Assembly: GCA_011316305.1 (NCBI GenBank)
Contig: SAUG01000002.1
Span: forward strand, 558,001 to 622,000
Source of the DNA: Rusavskia elegans
Lineage: Eukaryota; Ascomycota; Lecanoromycetes; Teloschistales; Teloschistaceae
DNA: 64,000 nt
Direction: 5' to 3'
This document shows, in pieces, positions 1 through 9,812 of the stretch (the stretch's first letter is position 1; each line of letters opens with the position of its first letter). Below the pieces are notes generated by a model, which was given only the letters and a program-made list of their open reading frames with translations, was not told where the DNA came from and searched no databases. Position numbers and translations under genes: made by a program.

Positions 1-1923
1 ATACTCCTTTGTGTTCAATCCGTTATTATACGCCCTCCTCGGTAGTTGTCCCCAAATGGTCGTCGGTCCCGAAGCTGCCGGTTCTCTTCTCCTTGGCACT
101 GTTGTCAAAGCAAGCATCAGCGGAGGTCATTCAGGGGAAGAAGATGACGACATGAATGCTCGCATAGCGGGTGTCGTAACGGGAGTGGCGGGCGCTGTGA
201 TCTTAATTGCTGGCTTGACAAGATTGGGCTTCCTCGACAGTGTGCTTTCCCGTCCGTTTTTGAGGGGCTTCATCAGTGCCATCGGTTTCGTCATCTTGGT
301 GGACCAGCTCATTCCCGAGATGGGCCTTTTCCACGTGGCTAAGCAAGTTGCGGGAGTGAGCCATGGTAGCAGCTTGGATAAGATCATCTTTCTGGCGCGG
401 AACGCCGGAAAGGCGCATCGGCTAACCTGTGCGATGGCGTTTGGGAGTTTTGCCGTGATCATGGTGTGCAGGTCAGTCCGTTCTACCATGCAGGCCCTGG
501 GAAGGGTCCATGGCTGGTGTGAGGAAGGGATTCATTCTGATGCTGACAATGCATGTGAATATAGGGAAGTCAAACGTCGCCTCCAGCCGCGCATACCATC
601 CATCGCCTATGTCCCGGATCGCTTCATCATCGTGGTCCTTTCTGCTATCCTGACAGGCGTATTCCGCTGGGACAGACAAGGCCTCGAGATCCTTGGCGAC
701 GTCAAATCAAGCACCGGTTCCCCCTTCACCTTCCGATTCCCATTCATTCCAACCCACATGCAACACGTCCGAGAAGCTATGAGCACCTCGTTCCTCATCG
801 CGCTCCTAGGCTTTTTCGAATCGTCGGTTGCCGCCAAGAGTCTCGGCGGAGGCGAAGGGAAGAAGGATGGACTGCAAGGAATGTCCCTGAGCGCCAACCG
901 AGAGCTCGTCGCCTTGGGCGTTGCCAATGTCGTCGGCGGATGCTTCATGGCGCTGCCAGCGTTTGGAGGCTATGGTAGGAGTAAAGTCAATGTAGCAACG
1001 GGTGGGCGGACGCCTATGAGCAGTATCTTTTTGAGCCTCATCACGGTCATATGCATCCTCTTCCTCTTGCCATACTTCCACTACTTGCCGGTACGTCTGC
1101 CCTTAATCCTTACATCCTATTGACCCACGAGCATCACCCTTTCAACAAACAACCCCTGATCTAAAGTCCGCATCTCTAATTTCGACTCCAGAGAGCGGTG
1201 CTATCCTCCATGATCTCCGTGGTCGCCTACTCGCTCATCGAAGAAGCCCCCCACGACATCTCCTTCTTCCTCCACATCCGCGCCTGGCCCGAACTCTTCC
1301 TCATGTCCCTCATCTTCCTCTCCACAATATTCTTCTCCCTCTCCCTCGGCATCGCTCTCGGCATCGGCCTCTCCCTCCTCTCCGTCGTCCGCCACGCCAC
1401 AAAACCTCGCATCCAAATCCTAGGCAAAGTCCCCGGCTCGCAAGACCAGTTCGAAAACGCAGAAACAAGCCCCAACCAAGTCGAGTTCGTCGACGGCTGC
1501 CTCATCGTCAAAATCCCGGAACCCCTAACTTTCGCCAACACGGGCGACCTGAAGGGCCGATTACGAAGACTCGAACTCTACGGCACCACAACCGCCCACC
1601 CGGCTTTACCGCGCGTCCGCGACCCGCAACACAACAGCAACATCATCTTCGACATCCACGGCGTCACGGGCCTCGATGGCTCGGGAACCCAAGTCCTGAC
1701 TGAAATCGTGGAAAACTACGTCGCGAGAGGCGTGCGGGTGTTTTTCTGCCGATGCCCGAAAGAGGAATCTCAGATCTGGAAACTCTTTGAGAAGAGCGGC
1801 ATCGTGGAACGTTGTGGCGGCCGGAGGCATTTTGTGAGGAGTGTGGACGAGGCGTTGAGGATGGCGGAGATGGAGAGTCTGAGTGATTTTTTCGAGAGGG
1901 ATCCTGGGGAAGGCGGTGCGTAG
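1..1923 (+). CDS. SulP-family anion transporter with C-terminal STAS domain, 5' truncated by window edge
   Basis: The reading frame is open from base 2, so the start lies outside the window. Exon 1 runs to 1090, a phase-0 intron follows (1091-1191, GTACGT...CAG), and exon 2 is 1192-1923. Across the join the protein reads LPRAVLSSMISVVAYSLIEE. The first part holds hydrophobic membrane segments and the motif GSCPQMVVGPEAAGSLLLG, which resembles the vacuolar YGR125W/Vsb1-like SulP branch more than the plasma-membrane sulfate permeases. The last ~130 residues form a STAS domain (IIFDIHGVTGLDGSG...), the cytosolic domain typical of SulP carriers. By family it should be a multi-pass anion or amino-acid-related transporter. 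The substrate cannot be read from sequence, and the assignment to the Vsb1 branch is inference. Confidence 0.85.
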
Positions 1924-2318
1924 GTGAGGTGGATGAATGGTGGAAGGAAAGAGAGGTAAGGTTTGGAGTTTTCTTTCATTTTCAAAGGGATGAAGGAAGA
2001 AGGATACCCCGGGAAGGAAGGGAGGGGGCGTGCGTTGGAGTACGCTGCTATCGATAGATTAGACGATTACTTTGTTATGTGAGAAGCAGTCAAATACATC
2101 TACCATCGTTTCACCGCAAGTACTAGTCATAAATGGCTCCCACCTAATCGGAGATTCCTATTTTTCGGTTCTTCCGGTCTAATCATCAAAGTCTCTATGT
2201 CGTAGCACCATATTCCCGCAAGCAGCAACAAGCCTCGAAATCATCATCACTGGGCGAGAACAAATGCATACAGCCCCCTATTGGCTCCAGGTCCAATCTA
2301 TTTCGTCGCGGACGCATC
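1924..2318. other. Convergent intergenic region, no gene seen
   Basis: This is the 3' flank shared by the SulP gene (+) and hsp88 (-). I see no credible ORF, RNA gene or repeat; it presumably holds both 3' UTRs. Confidence 0.6.
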
Positions 2319-4917
2319 CTACATCGGCTCATCCACTCCATCCGGCTTGACCTCATCGCCTGCATCCTTCATCTCCGTATCCGCTGGGGCTGCTGACGCA
2401 GCCGCATCAGGAGCCGCCTTCTTTCCTTCCTTCTCCTCCTTCGCTTTCTTAGCTTCCTCTTCGGCCTTCTTCTTTGCTTCTTGCTCGGCCCGCTTCTTGG
2501 CGAGCTTCTCCTCTTCGGCTTTCAGGACTGCTTGTCGTTCTTCTTCGACCTTGTCTTGGTAGCGGCCGACAATGGGTCCGGCAACAAAGCGGATTTCATC
2601 CATTTTGGCGACGTAGACACCCCGGGTGGCATCATCGCCCTCGTCGTAAAGCCATTCCTGTGGGTTTAGTTAGATTGGTGGTATGGCAAGGAGGCTATAC
2701 TATTTATTGAGGCAGAAGTCTTACCTCAGACTGCTCCAGTTTTTCCTTCAGTTTGGTCTTCTCTTCTTCGTTGGCGAACTCGGAGTATTGATCGTCGATC
2801 TTGCCGCGCAACTCGTAAATATAACTTTCGAGCTCGTTCTTCTTATCTTCTGTATCTGCGACGAGCTTGTCTTCCATAAACATCTGTGACTCCTTCTCTG
2901 CTGCAGCGTCTTTGGATGCCTGGTCCAAAGACGCAGTGCCGGCAGACAGAGGCAGATCCCCCTTCCGGACCTGTTTCTTGATCTTTCGCGTTTTTGGTTT
3001 CGGCTCCGCAGTCCCGTTCGCCTTGTCCTCTGTGGTGTCCATTGCCTGTTTGGATGCATTCGTCAGCGGTTTATTGCCAAGGAACGATCGCTTCGCATCG
3101 GCGTATGCGTCTTTGAACAGCCCCTTTAGCCTATGAGGGGTGGATGTTGCGGGTTCCTCCAAAACACATGTAAGAGGAAACAGGTTGCTAATACATGGAA
3201 TTAGTACTTACATCGCCATCTTTCTTCTCGCCTTCCTTGTTCTCTTTAACATCCTTCTTCTCTGTCTCCTTCTCTTCGGGTATCGGCTCTTCGATCTCGA
3301 CGTCCTCAACGTAATAGCCAGATTCAACATTAAGGACACCGTGCAGGTTGAGTCGTGCTTTTAGCTTGCATATCATGAAATCCTCTTGAGAGTCGGCTTT
3401 GACGCCTTTTACGGAAAATCGTCCAATCCACGGGCTCGTCTTGCCTGGGAGCATTTCTGGTTTGGCGTACTTGGCCTCCAGGTCAAACGGCTGCTTGCGG
3501 TAGAACGTTAGGATCTTGGTCGAAGGCATTATGTTCCCTTTGTTGAAAACGGTGAGGCTGGTGTCTTCATCTGGTATATCAGGGGATTGCTCCCAGGAAA
3601 ACTCTATTGGATAGTTGACAATATCATGGACGGAAAAGTCGCGGACGCGGAAGACAGGCGAAAGGATGGCGCAACTGAAAGCGCAACCGCGAGCAACAGC
3701 TTCGTCCTGATTCAGAGTGAACGAAAGTTGTTTGCCGAAGAACTTGCTAACTCTTTCTTTGAGCGCTGGAACACGGGTACAGCCGCCGACCATTTCGATC
3801 GAGTCGATATCTTCCGGCTTCAGCTTGGCTTCGGCGAGTGCTTGCTCAAGAGGAGCTGTAGCTCGTTCCAAAAGTGGCTGGATCAGCGCTTCCAGCTCGT
3901 CACGCTTCATCATACTCGAGACGTCAACATCGTTCATGAGGGATTCGATGCTAAGGGGCGCCTGAGCGTTGGCGGAAAGGATTTTCTTCATCTTCTCAGC
4001 AGCGGTAGCGACCCGGACGAGGGCCTTGGGGTTCGTGTAGATATCGATCTTGTACTTTTCTTTGAATTCCTTTGCGAAATGATCCACGAGCGCCTTGTCA
4101 AAATCGCGTCCACCAAAGTGTCGGTCATAAGCGGTCGATTTTACGTTGAGCTCGCCCTTCCTGAACTCAACGACGGAGCAAGCGTAATTGCTATGGCCGA
4201 TATCGATGAAGGCGACTCGTCTTGGTTTTTCGTCCGCTGTTGGCAGATCAAGTTTGGTGATGCCGTAGCCAAGAGCGGTGGCAGTGGTGTCGTTGATGAG
4301 TCTTAGTAGTTTCAGACCTGCGATCTCTGCGGCATCCAAGATACTTCTTCGTTGTACGTCGGTAAACCATGGGGGTACGCTGATAACGATGTCGGAAACG
4401 GGAAGTTTTAATTCTGCGGAAGCGGTGGCCTTGACTCTGCCCAGGAACATGGCGACTAATTGGGTAGCAGTGAACTGCTCTTTGTTGCCGAGATATGAGA
4501 CCTCGGCACCGACTTGGCCTTTGATGTCGACCAGGGGCGCAGACACGAAAGTCTGTTCTATTTGAATGTCGGGATCATTGAGGGTGCGGCCGGCCAGGCG
4601 CTTCAGGGAGCTGACGGTGTTTTTCAAATTGGAAATTTCTTGGGTTTTTGCAGGCTCGCCGAGGTATCTGCTCTTGGGTCCAAAGCCGACGAGGGAGCTA
4701 CTTGCTGTTAGCCATGATGCGACTCTTGGGGATTTGAGGGCGGATACTGACGGTGTTGCTCGATTGGAAACCTCATTTGTGATCTGCACTGGCGTCAGCG
4801 GGCAAAAATCCAACGTTCATCAGGTAGATGAGATAAACATACGACATCCACGCCTCGATTCCGTGCAACAGCTATCACGGTGTTTTGAGTGCCAAAGTCC
4901 ACCCCGACAACACTCAT
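2319..4917 (-). CDS. hsp88: Hsp110/Hsp88-type heat shock protein (Sse1 family nucleotide exchange factor)
   Basis: Exons in transcript order are 4917-4843, 4783-3212, 3045-2725 and 2657-2319, all phase 0, giving about 768 aa. The N-terminus MSVVGVDFGTQNTVIAVAR is the Hsp70-superfamily phosphate-1 loop in its Hsp110 form. The ATPase domain also shows FIDIGHSNYACSVVEF and VGGCTRVPALKERVSKFFG. The C-terminal half is acidic and Lys-rich (KPKTRKIKKQVRKGDLPL) as in fungal Hsp88. By family it is a cytosolic co-chaperone that exchanges nucleotide on Hsp70 and holds unfolded clients. The third exon could instead begin at 3156 through a weaker GAG acceptor, adding 37 in-frame residues; I prefer 3045 because a GCTGAC branch site precedes its CAG. 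A perfect heat-shock element lies about 175 bp upstream. Confidence 0.93.
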
Positions 4918-5321
4918 TTTGACGGTTGGTGATGGATTCAAATTTCTATACTGTGGGCGATTGCGGTAGATCTTCGTAGCAGTGAGGTCAATATGTAGTT
5001 CGGGGGAGTATCAAAGCTCAGCAGTGGGAAGGTGCCGTGGATTGCTATCTGGTTTGGCTTTGCGATCGGTTGAGTAAATCCAAAATATGGCAGAAACTTC
5101 AGGAACGGTCAAGAAACACCTGGAATTTCTGGCCAATCAACATCGCCGGCTGCGGAAGCTATGACCATGCACCCAAACAGTCGACATGCCGATACATCGA
5201 CATCTCTCATTACTTTGGTGGAAGTAAAGCCATCGGGATGTGTCTTGGAATGAATGCATTCTGAAAGGTTTCCTGACCGTCACGTTTCTATGTAGATCAG
5301 ATTGATGAAAGTACTCTGCTT
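4918..5321. other. hsp88 promoter / niiA 3' flank
   Basis: The region is upstream of hsp88 and downstream of the niiA stop. It contains the heat-shock element listed separately and a CCAAT motif (5131-5140 region). I see no further gene. Confidence 0.6.
5093..5105 (-). promoter_or_regulatory. Heat-shock element (three alternating GAA/TTC units) upstream of hsp88
   Basis: The bases read GAAacTTCagGAA, exactly the nGAAnnTTCnnGAAn consensus bound by the Hsf1 trimer. The site lies 176-188 bp upstream of the hsp88 start codon, in the only gene promoter here. Position and target fit; binding is not shown. Confidence 0.7.
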
Positions 5322-8300
5322 TTACCAGTCAATGCCCCCGTCCCCCCCTGCAGTGATTGCCCTGGCCGTGGCTACCTCACCCATCCCCCCATCAAGGTGA
5401 CTGTCCTGCAACGGTTTACGCCCTTTCATTCCCTTCAGCTTCTCGTCCAATTTTTTGAAAGGCTCTTTTCCTTCTCCCGCCTTGACTTTCCACTTGCTGG
5501 TTCCCAGCCGTTCGTCCAGCTCCTTCACTGGCGGCAGCTTCAGATATACCCAACCATCGTCTCGTGCTTCCACTGGGAATGTCGCCAGATTTACCTCCGC
5601 ATCGTTCGAGCACCTTCCCGCATCCTCCCCGCCGAGTGCAAAGTTTCGTTTGTGGTACGGGCATGACACCCAAAGCTTGTTGTTGGCCACATCGTCGCCA
5701 ATGAGCCCTTCGCTCATCGCAAAGGTTCGCTTGTGAGGGCACATTTGTTGCGTTGCGTACCACTTGCCTTTGATCTTGAAGATGGCCAGCTGTGTGTCTC
5801 CACGTTTGACGTTGGCGCTGCTGCCAGTCGGTGCATCGACGAACTTGTCGGCTTCGATCATTGGCTGCCATGCTAATGAGCTCCATTGGGTGCCCTTGAA
5901 GTCTTCCGTGACGCTGTCTTTTGGCCAGTATGCCGGTCTTGATTGACCTCGTTCTTCCACCTTGTCGACGATTTCTTGAGTTTCAGTCGTGTTGCCAAAC
6001 TGCTGGAATGCTTTCCGTCGCTCCGGGTCCTTGATCGTTTCCGTCCATTCACAGAAAAACGTTCCAACCAATTCGTTCATCTGCTTCTCAAGTTCGGCAC
6101 AGATGCCAAGCTTGTCTTCCAGAACGACTTCGCGGAGATAATTGATGCCGCCAGGAAGCTGCTCCAGCCATCGCGCCGTACGCTGAAGCTTATCGGCGGT
6201 GCGAATGTAGAACATCAAGTAACGGTCCAGAATAGGGACCACATCGTCTGGGGGGACATCTTTGGCGAGCAGCTCCGAGTGTCGAGGGTTGGCGCCACCG
6301 TTACCACCAACAAAGACGTTGAAGCCTTTCTCCGTTGCGATGAGTCCAAAGTCTTTGTTCTGCGCTTCGGCACACTCTCGAACGCAACCAGAAACACCGC
6401 CCTTCATCTTGTGTGGCGATCGGATACTTTTGTACCGCTCCTCAAGTCTGACAGCCATGCCGACGCTGTCGCCGATTCCAAATCGACACCACGTCGTGCC
6501 AACACAAGACTTGACCGTCCGGAGAGACTTGGCGTAGGCGTGACCCGACTCCATTCCTCCATTGACCAGCTCAGTCCAGATTGCAATGAGATCTTGCTTC
6601 TTCGCCCCGAACATATCGATTCGTTGGCCTCCAGTAATTTTGCAATAGAGACCGTACTTTTTAGCAACCGTACCGATGATGATGAGCTTCTCAGGTGTGA
6701 TCTCGCCGCCTGCAACCCGCGGAATGACAGAAAACGTACCATTTCGCTGGATGTTGGCTAGGAACTGATCGTTAGTATCTTGGAGGCCGTGCAATGGCTT
6801 GTCCATGATATGTCCATTGTACAACGATGCGAGGATCGAGCCGAGCGTGGGTTTACATACTTCGCATCCCAGCGAGTTGGGTTCTTTGCCGCACTCTTTC
6901 ATGACTTCCGTGAAATTCTTCAGCTTCTTTACGTAGATGATATGGAACAGGTCCGCGCGGGAATACGCAAAGTGCGGACACAAGTGATTGAGGACTTCGG
7001 AGCCCATCGCTTTCATCTCTGCATTGAAGATACTTTGGACCAACGGCATGCATCCACCGCAGCCTGTACCAGCTTTCGTGCAAGACTTGACCTCCCCGAG
7101 TGATTTGCATGACCCATCTTTGATGACTTTGGCGACGTCACCTTTAGTGACGTTGTGGCAGGAACAAATCTGGGTATCGTTACTCAAGTCTCCGCCGTCA
7201 TCTTCGCCCTCCTTCTTTGCGCCAAGGATGAATTCACTCGGCGACACGTCGAGAGCCTTCTGGTTTTTGACCATCGGTACCAGTTTGACATAGTCTCTGG
7301 TATCTCCAATCATCATGCCACCAAGTAGATATTTGCCATCCAAGGTGAAGAGATATTTCTTATACACTGATTGGAAAGGATCCTTGTAAGTCAATGCCTT
7401 GACCGGCGGCGGAGGAGGACCATGTGTGATGTCCTGGACTTTGGTTTCTGCGGCTGTTGCTTCTGTCTTCTTCTTCGTTGCATGTTTTCTTCCTGGCATA
7501 TCTTGAGGCCCATCTCTGTCAGCAAAGAAGTCTCCAAAGCTTGCAACTTCGACGCCGAGAAGCTTGAGCTTCGTGCTTAGATCCGGACGCTTGAACTTCC
7601 TCGGCGTATGTACTTTTGCTTGTGTTAAGTTGAAAGCGAGCACTTCGGCCATCTCGATTCCTGGTGCGATGAGGCCAAATGTCTGGCTTTCCCAGCTAGC
7701 ACATTCACCAATAGCATATATGTCTTTTTCGCTTGTCATGAGGTCCGGACCAATCACGATTCCACCACCCCGGTCAGCACATTTGATGTCTATTCTTCTT
7801 GCTAGCTCGTCACGAGCCTTGATCCCAATTGCAAACATCAGACATTTGCAGTCCATGCGTTCACCATCTTCGAACTGGACGCCTTTGACCGCGTTGTCGT
7901 GGTCAACTTCGATCTTGCCGACTCTTTTACTGAGTAGTACGTCCAGCCCCAGTTGGCGGACCAGGTCCACTACCATACCTCCGGCATCGCCATCGAGCTG
8001 CCGACTGAGCACCCATCGATTTCTTTCGATAAGCTTTACGGTCCCAAAGCTTTCCAAATCCATCATGGCTTTGGCTGCTTCAAGACCAAGCAAGCCACCG
8101 CCAACGACAGCTCCTGTACCACCACTGCAGGTTTCAGAGTAGCTAATGAGTTTCTCCAGGTCCTCAATAGTGCGATATACGAAGACACCTTTAGCGTCGT
8201 GTCCAGGCGTGTGACGAGGTAACAGTGCGTCGGAGCCAGTTGCCAGCACAAGGATATCATAGGGCACAGTGGCGCCTGTGGAAGTAGACACAACGCGATT

Positions 8301-8737
8301 TGTGGGATGAATCTCCGTCACTCTTGTATTGAGATGGTAGTTCAGAGTGCCGTCGGGCATGCCAGAATACTACCTCAGCGAACATCAGCTGCAGTCCCTT
8401 GAGAAGTTGAGCAGGAGAGGTTTGAGCTTACCCAATCTTTCTGATTAAGGTAGAGGTTCTCCACCTTTCTATGCTGGAAGAAGCTTGTCAGGCCAACGCG
8501 GTTGTAGGCCAGATGTGGCTCTTCCCCAATGACTACAACATCGTACTCCCTTCTCTTGGCGTCCATCTTGATGAGCTTCTCTATAAAGGCGATTCCGACC
8601 ATGCCTAAGCCAATGACAACGACCTTCTTTCTCTTTTCACGCGGCAGGGGATACTGAGAGCTTTCCTCTTCCGTATCATGGCCTTTGACCGGCGTTCTGC
8701 CGGCTTGCATGCCTGGAGAAGAGTCGGCCCAAGACAT
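5322..8737 (-). CDS. niiA: Assimilatory nitrite reductase [NAD(P)H]
   Basis: Exon 1 is 8737-8432 and exon 2 is 8369-5322, with a 62-bp intron (GTAAGC...GTAG), giving about 1117 aa, the usual length for fungal NiiA. It reduces nitrite to ammonium with six electrons from NAD(P)H in the cytosol. Domains in order: an FAD/NAD-binding reductase starting [13 protein letters not shown] (~40-55); a BFD-like [2Fe-2S] segment with [10 protein letters not shown] and [11 protein letters not shown] (~500-540); paired nitrite/sulfite reductase domains with siroheme/[4Fe-4S] ligands CVGTTWC (~720) and GCVREC (~763); and a C-terminal Rieske domain with [12 protein letters not shown] and [10 protein letters not shown] (~978-1010), the usual fused NirD-like part. 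All expected cluster cysteines and histidines are present. It is divergent from niaD and shares its promoter. Confidence 0.97.
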
Positions 8738-9812
8738 TCTGAGGATATCGCTCTATGTGAGGTGGAAAGTCAATCTGGCTTGGAGCTAGAGAGAGACGAC
8801 AGTCATCCAGAAATGATGACGGACGTTGAAATTGGAGGAAAAAGCGGATATCAGAGAGTGAACTTAGGAGAGAGATCTACCACCACCAAGCATTACAACA
8901 ACATGAAGAAGGGAGAGAAAGATACAGCACAGCCGAGTCTCTACAGCAGCGTTCAGCCATGGTCCAGTACCTGCAAGATCCGCGGGGAAAAGGCCAGCGG
9001 ATGCAGGCATAGCTTATCGAGCGGCATCAAGAGGGACCTCTTGGAGCTTCTGAACACAGATCTGGACGGTGGAACAGGCGTTCTAGACTGTTGGTGCCTT
9101 TCTTTTCCTCGGACTGGCCACTGCAAGATAAGAGTCGACGTTGCGATAAGCTGCTGCCAAGAACTCGCGTGGCCGCACTTAGCGTGGTTCTGATCGCGTG
9201 ACCCTAATCCTCAATTGGCGCTTCGCCGTCAGTTCGCTCGATCCGAACATTCAACAGCTCATAAGGTGGTCAAGTGTCCAGGTCCTTTATTTCACGACGA
9301 CCTCTTTCTTGGGCTCACCGAACGCAGAAACACGGTAGAGTGTGATGCTTGTGACCGACAACGATGTTGTTGTCTGTGATGCCCTTGGATCCTCGATCCT
9401 AGTGGCCCGTTCGGATCCATTATCTGTGGCGCGAACAGATAAGAGATGGACTATCTCTGTGAGGCATCAAGGATCCTGATGCTAACGCACTTGATGATTG
9501 AGCTGCCACTTCCGCGGGGATTGGCCCCGGATTGACGCCTTGTATGGGCAGTGTCCTATCAGGGTGTTCATAAGATTGTACGGAATGCCCGAGCTTCCTA
9601 CCCACCTTCTATGGTCTGGCACTGCCATGTTCTCTTGCCTTTATAAGCCTAGGAAAGTATAGAACGTCTGCGTGGTGTAGTATGCTTCTACCTTGTCTAC
9701 GATGGCCCATCTCTGTCTCCAGCTGAATTGATATCTTCACTGGCGTTGCCAAATATTGCATTGCATTTGACGAATTCTCCCTTTTCCATCGGATTCATTT
9801 CATTGGTAAACG
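8738..9812. promoter_or_regulatory. Bidirectional niiA-niaD promoter with multiple GATA (AreA-type) sites
   Basis: This 1,075-bp divergent region carries at least seven HGATAR matches: 9014-9019, 9126-9131, 9144-9149, 9420-9425, 9437-9442, 9451-9456 and 9556-9561 (several on the minus strand). HGATAR is the site of the nitrogen activator AreA/NIT2. The 10-mer TCCGCGGGGA occurs twice, at 8979-8988 and 9511-9520. Its core differs by one base from the nitrate-specific NirA consensus CTCCGHGG and contains GCGGGG, which fits the CreA consensus SYGGRG. The arrangement matches the nitrogen-controlled bidirectional promoter of Aspergillus. The sites are seen in sequence; binding is inferred. Confidence 0.8.

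Noticed and set aside
3587..4306. 239-codon plus-strand frame inside hsp88
   Set aside because: Antisense shadow of the Hsp70-like ATPase domain.
8678..9193. 171-codon plus-strand frame running from niiA into the shared promoter
   Set aside because: It is antisense to niiA exon 1 and then crosses the GATA-rich promoter; no motif and poor composition.
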